Assembly: GCA_963575745.1 (NCBI GenBank)
Contig: CAUYUJ010017964.1
Coordinates: 127,669-191,668, forward strand
DNA length: 64,000 nucleotides
Reading direction: 5' to 3'
From: Prorocentrum cordatum
Taxonomy: Eukaryota > Sar > Dinophyceae > Prorocentrales > Prorocentraceae
The notes below the pieces were generated by a model, which was given only the letters and a program-made list of their open reading frames with translations, was not told the DNA's origin and made no database searches. The position numbers and the translations under genes are program-made. This document shows positions 10,140 to 19,000 of this stretch, one piece after another; the stretch's first letter is position 1; each line of letters starts with the position of its first letter.

Positions 10140-10780
10140 TGCTCGGGCCCAAGGAGGGCCCCAAGACGGGCCAAGAGGGCCCTACGAGACCCCCAAGGCG
10201 GTCCGAGAGGGCCCCGAGGCGCCCAAAGATCGGCCCACGACGCCCAAAGATGGCCTCAAGATAGCCCAAGAGGCCTCCAAGACGCCCCAAGAGGCCTCCA
10301 AGGGGCCTCCCAAGAGGCACAAATCGTTGATTTTCCTACAACTTTGAAGGATCTTACATTCTCGCCTTTTGGGCTTTACGACGCTCCAAGACGGCCCAAG
10401 AGGCCCCCAAGACCACCCCAAAGCGGCCCAAGAGGCCTCCAAGAGGGCCCCAAGAGGGCCTAGGAGCGCCCCAAGACGGCCCATGAAGCGCCCAAGACGG
10501 CCCAAGAGGCCCCCAAGACGACCCTTAAAGGGACCCAAGAGAGGGAGCACGAGCGGAAAATCCAAGCCTTTCGCCCCAAGAGGCCCCCAGGAAAGAGGCG
10601 CCCAGTAGGCCCAAGAGGCCCCCAAGAGGCCCGCAAGAGGCCCCAAGAGGCCCCCAAGAGGCCCCCAAGAGGCCCCCAACAGGCCCCCAAGAGGCCCCCA
10701 AGAGGCCCCCAAGAGGCCCAAGAGAGGCCCCAAGAGGCCCCCAAACGGTCCACGAGAGGCCTCCCGCGAGATCCCAACGA
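10140..10780. repeat. Degenerate minisatellite, CCCAAGAGGCC-type unit
   Basis: Dozens of imperfect units of about 9-12 bp (CCCAAGAGGCC and close variants) run with little interruption apart from a unique patch near 10320-10380. On the minus strand this reads as GLLGASWGPLGG-like peptides in several frames, which is a repeat artefact and not a gene. Confidence 0.85.
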
Positions 10781-10799
10781 GCATTCAATAGGCTTCACA

Positions 10800-12790
10800 C
10801 CCACAACCCAGGCACAGTGGCGGGATGGGCCGAAGGCCATAAGATTTAGGTCGAGCATGTCCCCCTACACAGGCGGATTTTGGACGACAACTTAACAAAT
10901 ACTCCAAAAATGCACCCAAAACGGTCAAGAACAGTCTAAAAATCCTCCCCTGACTATTGTTTTACTATTTTGGAATTTTCCCCCTGTGCAGGGACGTGCC
11001 CGACTTCACATCAGACAGTTTTTCAACCGGGATTCGCTTCTGGCGGCCCCAGGGCCCGAAGGCGGCCCTCGGAGGCAGAAGAAGGCAAAAAGCCGAACCC
11101 GGAGCACCTCGAACCTCGCCCCCCTCGCCCTGCTGGCCGGAGCCAGCGCTGGGCCACCTCTCGGACCCCCAGCCGGCCCCCAAGAGAAGAGACTCCGGAC
11201 GCACAGCTCCGTCCTGCGGCAAAAAAAATCTGCTCGGGGAGCACTGCGCGGGCACTGCCCCAGACCTCTGGCGGCTCGCTCCTCTTCGGCCGCTGGCCCC
11301 CAGAACCTCTCGACCCACTTCTCGGGAGCGGCCAAGAGGGGGGTGTCCAAGACGGGGGGGGTGCAGATCATGACCGGCGGCACGTGCGCGGCCCAGCGGG
11401 GGGGCCAGGGACGTAATGAAATAAGAAGAGGCGCCATAAAATCTGGGGAAATATCATGGCCCCTGCCATGATACCCACCTCCCCTAGTCATCACCCCCCT
11501 CTTTTCTGCCCCCGAACTTCGCGGGGCCAGCACCTCGCCCCGGGCCGCTCTCCCAGGCAGCCGACGGCGTGGTGGCTTCAGCAGGCGATCGAGATTTTGT
11601 ACATGCCCCCGCTCGCGCCCCGACCCGGAGGTCTGCACCCCTTAACCCAGGGACCGGCTCCTCGTCCCGAGCTCTCTCTGTGGACGGCCCCCGGCGCCCG
11701 GTGAAGGGACCCGAAGGGCCAAAGATGACGAAAGTGATGGGCCTGTTTTCCACCACCAGCACCATCAGTTGGAGGGGGGGAAAGGAGGAGGTTGAGGAGG
11801 AGGAGAGGGAGGAGGACGAAGAGTAGGTGGAGGAGGTGGAGGAGGAGGAGGAGGACCCTCGACCCCTCCCATTTATGGTGGTGGTGGTGGAAAGCAGGCC
11901 CATCAAAAAGCCCTTCGTGGTGATTTCCTCCACGGCGCGAGGCTGCCAGGGCTCTCTCTCCTCGAGCCTCGTTCGGGGAGACGCGTGAAGACTCGGGTTC
12001 GGGGGACCCGGGTCGGCCTGATGGGGCGGCGAGGATGATGACGAGACCCAATCCAAGATCTGACGCGAGCTCCCGCCGCAAACGTCCAAACCCAGACATG
12101 CTCGCGTCGTAAAAAAATCAGGACGGGATGCTTTTGGCTATTTTCGGCCTCAGGGGAGCTCGCCCGGCCTCGGGACCGTCAAAAGACGATTCAGGACGAA
12201 AAACCGGTCCCGGGTAAAGGGTCGGGACTTGCAGGGACGCCGTCCTGAAAAAATCAGGACGTCGCATGTCTGGGAAGAAAGCTGGACCGCAAACATTCAG
12301 GACAGGCCCGTCAAAAAGCTTCGGGGATCTGCAAACCAGGGTCAATCAGACCCGGGTCAGCAGGAAACCAAAAAGCTGCAATGCAGGAAGCTTCGCCAAC
12401 CCAGGTCAGCCAATATGCGCGGCCGCCTCGCGGCCACGAGCGGCTGGCTAACCCGGGTCAGCCATAGGGGGTCTTCGCAGGATCCTACAGGATCCAGTGC
12501 CCTGGCTGACCCCCGTTTGCATTGACCCCTGTCTCAAGGCTCCCGAAAGCTTTGGCCAACCCGAGCTCCGGCGAACACGAGTCTTGCGTTTCCCCGACTC
12601 GATGTCCTCCGAGTCGTCAGAAGGTCTGGGCATGCTCGGACGCCAGCGCGCAGCGCGCGCACGCACGAGGTCTGCGGGGCGAAGCCAGCATCTACAAGCT
12701 GGCTCCCTTGGCCAAGTGCCAGATGGGTCCCACGGTCCACATTTTGCGCTGCGCAGAAGTAAACAACAGAGAGCTGCAATTAAACAACAG
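10800..12790. other. Intergenic region with short palindromes and a GGA tract
   Basis: No gene could be supported. A pyrimidine tract ending TGTGCAG near 10990 resembles a splice acceptor, but the following frame is not convincing. A GGA/GAG tract lies at about 11771-11860. At 12241-12261 there is a perfect 8-bp stem (CGTCCTGA / TCAGGACG). The 12.3-12.6 kb part repeats a GACCCGGGTCAGC-like motif several times, including near-palindromic forms at about 12347 and 12447. Confidence 0.5.
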
Positions 12791-12794
12791 CCCA

Positions 12795-13128
12795 TTCCTC
12801 CACCCTCCCTCCTCCCTTCTCCCTCCTCCCTCCTCCCTCTTTCCTCCTCCTCCTCTTCCTCCTCCTCCTCCTCCTCTTCCTCCTCCTCCTGTTCCTCCTC
12901 CTCCTCGTCCTCTCCTCATTCATCCCTTTCCCCTCCCCTCCTCCCTTCTACCTCCTCCTCCTCCCTCCTCCGTCCTCCCTCCTCTCCCTCCCTGCTCCAT
13001 GCTCCCCTCCTCCCGCCTCCCTCCTACCCCACCTCTCTCCTCCTCCTCCTCTTCCTTCTCCTCCTCCTCCTCTTCCTCCTCCTCCTCCTCGTCCACCTCC
13101 TCCTCCTCCACCTCCTCCTCCTCTATGA
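12795..13128. repeat. TCC/CCT simple-sequence tract
   Basis: The sequence is almost pure pyrimidine (TCC, CCT, CTC) for over 300 bp. Long Ser/Pro/Leu open frames through it are by-products of the tract. Confidence 0.95.
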
Positions 13129-14189
13129 TTACTATCACTCTTATGTGTATCATTATGACTAATGTTGAAAGTAGTCTTATTATTGGTATCCGTTAAATCA
13201 TCATGGACCGTATGTTCAATAACAACCAAAAAAACGATAACAATGGTAATAATAAGAATAACAATGTTGTGCTTAGTAGTATTGTTGTTAGTGGTAGCAT
13301 TTTGATCGTTAGTATTAGTATTAGTATCAGTCGTAGTAGTAGTAGTAGTTGTAGTAGTAGTAATAATAATAGTAGTAGTAGAAGTAGCAGCAATAGTAAG
13401 AGTAATACTAGTAGTAGTAGTCGTGTTACCATTACTAGTAGTACTGTTAGTGGTATTGTTCGTAGCATCATTATGCGTGTTCGCATGATTCTTCCTATTC
13501 CTCCAATTAGTAACGTAATTATTCTTACTCGTCGTATTAACTCTGGCTCGTATGGTTACTCTTCTTATTCGTAACAGTATTCCTATTATTCGTTGTAGTC
13601 GTATTCTGCGTCTTCTTCATTTAGTTAGTGTTCGCCTTATCATATGTCGTAAATAAGATATATACCGTTATTCGTACGATTTCCAATTACAATATTGTCA
13701 ATAGTATTCGTAGTACCATTATTGTACGTTTCGTCCGTAGCAATCGCATGTTCGCAATATTATGAGTATTCGTATTAGTCGCCTTAGTACTCCTATTACG
13801 CATGAGAGTATTACTACTATGAATCGACGTATGCTCAATAGTATTCGTCTTATCGTGAGTCGTAGCACCGTGTTGTTATTAGTAGAATTATTATTACTAG
13901 TATGAGTCTGTGTCGTCTTCTGATTATTGGTAATGGCCGTAGTAGTCTTATCATTATTAGTCAGCACTCTTAGTAATCATAGTATTCGTGTTCTTCTGTG
14001 TTCTGTTTCTTCGTGTTATGATTAGTCCTCACATTTTTCATTCACCTGTTCTTATGATTGCGGATCGTGATACGATTCGTATTATTAGTCCTCTTCCTAA
14101 GTTTATCAATAACGTTCGTCGAATTAGCCTTCTTAGTATTATCCGTATCAGTATTGTTATTCCGCTTATTCGCATTACTAATATCATTA
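13129..14189. repeat. AT-rich degenerate triplet repeat region
   Basis: Base composition drops sharply from the surrounding GC-rich DNA. Much of the region is built of triplets such as TAG, ATT, CGT and GTA in a loose 3-base rhythm, with clearer (TAG)n runs at 13330-13430. It looks like an eroded trinucleotide satellite. No coding signal was recognised. Confidence 0.7.
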
Positions 14190-14410
14190 TTCCCCATATC
14201 CTAAGGAGTGGGGTTCTTGTTATTACTCTGACGCCTCCCACTCCTCCTCCTCCTTCTTCCTCCCGTTCGCGCCTCCCTCCTCCCAATGATAATCACCAGA
14301 TAAGACAAGACAAGATAAGATACTACAAAATAAGATAAGATAGCACAAGATATGATGACAAGAGATTTCAAGATAAGATAATATAAGTTAAGCTCACACT
14401 CACACTCTCT
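14190..14410 (-). other. 3'-terminal block of giant element, copy A
   Basis: From about 14190 the sequence matches the block starting at about 38910 next to copy B: a conserved TCCTAAGGA segment, GTTATTACTCTGACG, a CTCCTCC run, then GATAAGACAAGA-type repeats. Left of 14190 the two loci are unrelated, so this is the probable 3' end of the element. Sense strand is minus. Confidence 0.65.
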
Positions 14411-15549
14411 CATGATCACAAAACGCTGCCAGGGGCATCATTTGGGAGCCCCAAGGGGGAGCCACCCTGGCTGATCTCACGAGCCCGTTCGCGCCGATGT
14501 TGGTGGGACGTCTCAGCTAGAATTGCCGTTTGGCGCCCCCAACATGTATCTCTTGAGAGCCTCATGGTCACAAAACGCTGCCAGGGGCATCATTTGGGAG
14601 CCCCAAGGGGGAGCCACCCTGGCTGATCTCACGAGCCCGTTCGCGCCGATTTTGGTGGGACGTCTCAGCTAGAATTGCCGTTTGGCGCCCCCAACATGTA
14701 TCTCTTGAGAGCCTCATGGTCACAAAACGCTGCCAGGGGCATCATTTGGGAGCCCCAAGGGGGAGCCACCTGGCTGATCTCACGAGCCCGTTCGCGCCGA
14801 TTTTGGTGGGACGTCTCAGCTAGAATTGCCGTTTGGCGCCCCCAACATGTATCTCTTGAGAGCCTCATGGTCGCAAAAGCGCTGCCAGGGGCATCATTTG
14901 GGAGCCCCAAGGGGGAGCCACCCTGGCTGATCTCACGAGCCCGTTCGCGCCGATTTTGGTGGGACGTCTCAGCTAGAATTGCCGTTTGGCCTCCCAACAT
15001 GTATCTTTGAGAGCCTCATGGTCACAAAACGCTGCCAGGGGCATCATTTGGGAGCCCCAAGGGGGAGCCACCCTGGCTGATCTCACGAGCCCGTTCGCGC
15101 CGATTTTGGTGGGACGTCTCAGCTGAATTGCCGTTTGGCGCCCCCAACATGTATCTCTTGAGAGCCTCATGGTCGCAAAACGCTGCCAGGGGCATCATTT
15201 GGGAGCCCCAAGGGGGAGCCACCCTGGCTGATCTCACGAGCCCGTTCGCGCCGATTTTGGTGGGACGCCTCAGCTAGAATTGCCGTTTGGCCTCCCCAAC
15301 ATGTATCTCTTGAGAGCCTCATGGTCACAAAACGCTGCCAGGGGCATCATTTGGGAGCCCCAAGGGGGAGCCACCCTGGCTGATCTCACGAGCCCGTTCG
15401 CGCCGATTTTGGTGGGACGTCTCAGCTAAAATTGCCGTTTGGCCTCCCCAACATGTCTCTCTTGAGAGCCTCATGAGTCACAAAACGCTGCCAGGGGCAT
15501 CATTTGGGGAGCCCCAAGGGGGAGCCCCCTGGCTGATCTCACGAGCCCC
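14411..15549. repeat. 152-bp tandem array in 3' region of copy A (8 units)
   Basis: Eight units start near 14420, 14572, 14724, 14876, 15025, 15177, 15329 and 15482, each beginning AAAACGCTGCCAGGGGCATC. The last is cut by the GA tract. Each unit contains the inverted motif GGGAGCCCCAAGGGGGAGCC. Neighbouring units differ by only a few bases. The same array, with more units, occupies the same place in copy B. Confidence 0.95.
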
Positions 15550-15718
<169 letters not shown>

Positions 15719-16079
15719 ACAAGTAGGCGGACCAGGGTCCGTCCGCGAGGCGCACTGCGGTGCGACAACCCGCAAAACACTATTGGCGGCGGTGCAGCCT
15801 TAGGATACGAGGGCGGGCAGAGACCCCCTCCCCCGGCGCATTGCGTCTGAAGCTACGGACGGCGGACAGACTGTGAAGATCTCACGTGTCAGACCGCGTG
15901 ACGAAGAAGGCCCCAACAAGAAAGGCGACGTGCGGACACGTGGCTAGGCGGCTTGGCAGACCGCCAGTTGGGCGCTTGGCCGCAGCGCGGCGCGCAGGGA
16001 CGGGGCACCCCCCGCCCCCACGCCCTGACACCGTGGACGCGGGGCCACGCGTGCACACGGGCAGGCAGAATGGCGGAGA

Positions 16080-19000
16080 TTAGCGCGGGGCTCCAGGCGG
16101 AGCGCCGCGGAGCGATGACAGCATAGCATGGAGGGTGAGTGGCGGCGCAGCACCATCGGGCGGGGGTGTAAGCAGCTCGGCGAAGGCTCGACCGGCGCGG
16201 TGGAGGCGCTGGAGCAAAGGGCCTTGACGGGCTTGGGCAGCGGCAAGGTCGGCGGCGAGAGCTGCGCACCTCTGCTGGAGAGCGGCCATAGACTGGGACA
16301 GCTCGGCTTCGCGGTCGGTGCGGGGCGGCTGCTCTGTGCCCGCGGCCGCAGGCCTCGCGGCGGGGACGAGGTCATCGGTGCGCCTGGCCAGGTGGTGGAC
16401 CAGCGCAGTGCGGCGGTCCGTGCGCTGGCGGCCGTCGCCGTGGCGAGGCGACTGGAGGGCGTCGCGCGGTCCCAGGGCTGAAGCCGCTGGGGCCACGCCC
16501 CATGAGGACGGAGGAGCCGCAGCCTCGCAGCCTGCAACAGTAGGAGCGTGGACGGGGCGCGACGGCCTGACTGGCTCAGTGCCCTGCGGGGGGGCTGAAG
16601 CCGCCCCCGCGGGCTGGCGCTGGTGGGGGGACGGGGTTGGTGGCACGGAGGGGCCAATCATGATGCCGTGCGAGGGCTCAGAGGTCGGCCGCGTGACCGG
16701 GTGGCGACTCGATGAAGCGGCATCGTCGGCAGCGTGGGGTGTCGGCGGGACGTCGTCTATGCTGCCACCCAATCCGAGGGGATCATAAAAGTCCTCGTCG
16801 GCGTCTTGGAGGTGAGCGACGTCATCATGTGGGTGCGGTGCCGCTCTCGGTGGCGGAGTCGAGGTGGGCGTCGTGCGGATGCCCGACGGGGCAGGGTTGG
16901 CGCTGGCTGGCCCGTCGTCCAGGAAGTCTAGTCCCCCGCCGAAGCCGAACGGGTCGTCCTCCTGTTCGTCGTACATCGCCCGTTGTGCCTCGGCCCAGAG
17001 CTCGTCCGGGTTCTGCGGGATGTCTGGTCCAGCCGCAGGTGGTGCCTGGTCCGACAGCAGGGGGTTTGGTTCCATTTTGCTGAGTTCAGCCGCTGTAAAC
17101 CCAGCCCTGCGGTGTGGGAGCGGCAGAGTACGGTGTCTGCGCTCGTAGATGGCGACAGCGACCCCGTGGAGCACGGTCGCTTGGCGATGTCGTGTTTTGG
17201 CAGCTTCAACGATGTCGTCGGAGAGGTTGTGCGTGCGTGCCGCCGCTGTGGCAAGGGCGTCGGCCTGACGGTTGAACTCCTCCGCGATGGGCCCGATGAG
17301 CCCACGGTCGATGCCCAGGTCTCCCAGGTGGCTGGCGACTTTTTCGACGCGAAACATGTCGGGCTTGGCCATGACACATCTGTGAATCCTTGCCCAGAGC
17401 TCCGCGTGCGTGCCCTGCGGCGCTGGATGTCCGTCGATGATGCTTTGAAACCCATCGACCACCGCCTGGTTGTCCACGAAGACGTGCACGGGCCGTTCGG
17501 CACACGCCGTCAGGTGGACGATGGCAAGGGTCTCCGCAACCTGGGCGTTCTGCGTTAGGCCGTGAACGCGTGCACTGTAGTTCATGCGGTGGTCGATGCC
17601 GTAGTAGACGCCGTAGCCCGCTCGTGCTAGGAGTGGGATGGCTTGGTTGGTGCACGCACCGTCCGTGGCAGCATAGACCCATGTCCATCCAGTGTCGTTG
17701 TCAAGGTAGGTGGTGTAGGTGTCCTGGGCTGAAGCCGCAGGATCACCCTCAGGGGGGGGCCGCGGGATGGGCTGTGGCAGCGGGTCCCTCGCGAGGTCGG
17801 CCTGCAGGTCGAGGAGGGCTGGGTCTTCGTCGAAGAGCCCGCAGTGTCTTGTGTGCGGCGGAAGACGGGCCCACTGGTCGTCACTGATGAGGGTGGTGAG
17901 AGGAACTCTTTCTCGGGCCCAGCACTTACAGTCGCGGACAGTGTGCTCCTGAGTTTCCTCTTCCTCGTCGCAGTAGCGGCACATGGGGCTGAAGTCTGCC
18001 GACGTGTTGGATCGGGATCGTCGCTGTTGGGTGTGGTCCCCGCCCGACAGGTAGTTTAGGAGGAGCGCCAGCTGCCAGGCAGTGCATTTGGCTGCTCCTT
18101 TGGTTCGGGCGAGCCACGTGCTGGCGAAGAGGTCAAGGCCCTGTCTGACCGAGGCGAGGTAGCCAAGGTCGTGTCGCCGTGGCTTGATCTTGCGCAGAAA
18201 TGCCCTGCGTTGTGAGGCCCGCAGCATGTGCAGGAAGGCGTTTTGGGGTAGATTCAGCCAGCTGATCGGGCAGCCCCAGTCATCGTACATGATGCCGAAT
18301 GTGGGCCAGGTCCATCGGAGCTGCTGGAGCGACTGGACGAGTCGCCCGACGGGTCCTCCGCCAAACAGGGTCTGGACGTGGTGTTGGAGGTCTCTGGCGA
18401 GCCCGCAGAGTGTGACGTCGCGGTTAACCTGACGCCGCAGGCACAGGAATGCTTCACGCTGCGTGATGGCGTCGATCTCAAGGGCGTGTCCCGGCACGCA
18501 CACGGCCATGAGAGTCCAGAACTCGACCCACTTGTTCCCCTTGGGGCGTATAGCCGCCTTGAGGGCGTGGTTGTAGGCAGTCTTGGCTGGGCCTGATGGT
18601 GCTTGGATGTCGGTGCCCGTGGTGCAGACGCTGGCGGCCAGGGATCGGGCGTGCCGCGCCTTGATAAGCATCGGCGACGGGAGCTTGCCAATGCGCGGCA
18701 GGCGGATAGTCGCCCTCCGCACACGGGCGTCTGCGGTGGCCGTGAGGTTAAGCGCGGCTGGAGCCGGCGCTGCCTCGGCGTTGATGTAACTCCCGACGAG
18801 CTTGAAGGAATCGACCACTCGGAGGGGGCGATCCGCCAGTGTGAGCTGGGTGACGGCGGCGTGCAGCTCATCGGTGAGCGCCCACCCTGCCACTTTACCA
18901 GGGTGAATGCGTTGACCGGAGAATCGGTCAAACTTGGCGGTTTCGTCGAGAGATTTCTGCAGCTCAGGAGCGGTGTGGGTAGTGGAGTTGCTGTCGTCAA

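Noticed and set aside
10182-10784. GLLGASWGPLGG-type protein
   Set aside because: Produced by the 9-12 bp minisatellite in several frames at once.
12497-13196. Ser/Pro-rich open frames of over 220 codons
   Set aside because: They run through the CCT tract and have no domain or codon bias.
14411-15549. CRISPR-like regular repeats
   Set aside because: The units are contiguous 152-bp tandems without variable spacers in a eukaryotic context.
17976-17992. GACTTCAGCC in ORF3 near the CCHC knuckle
   Set aside because: The inner stem has a mismatch and the arms are not complementary.
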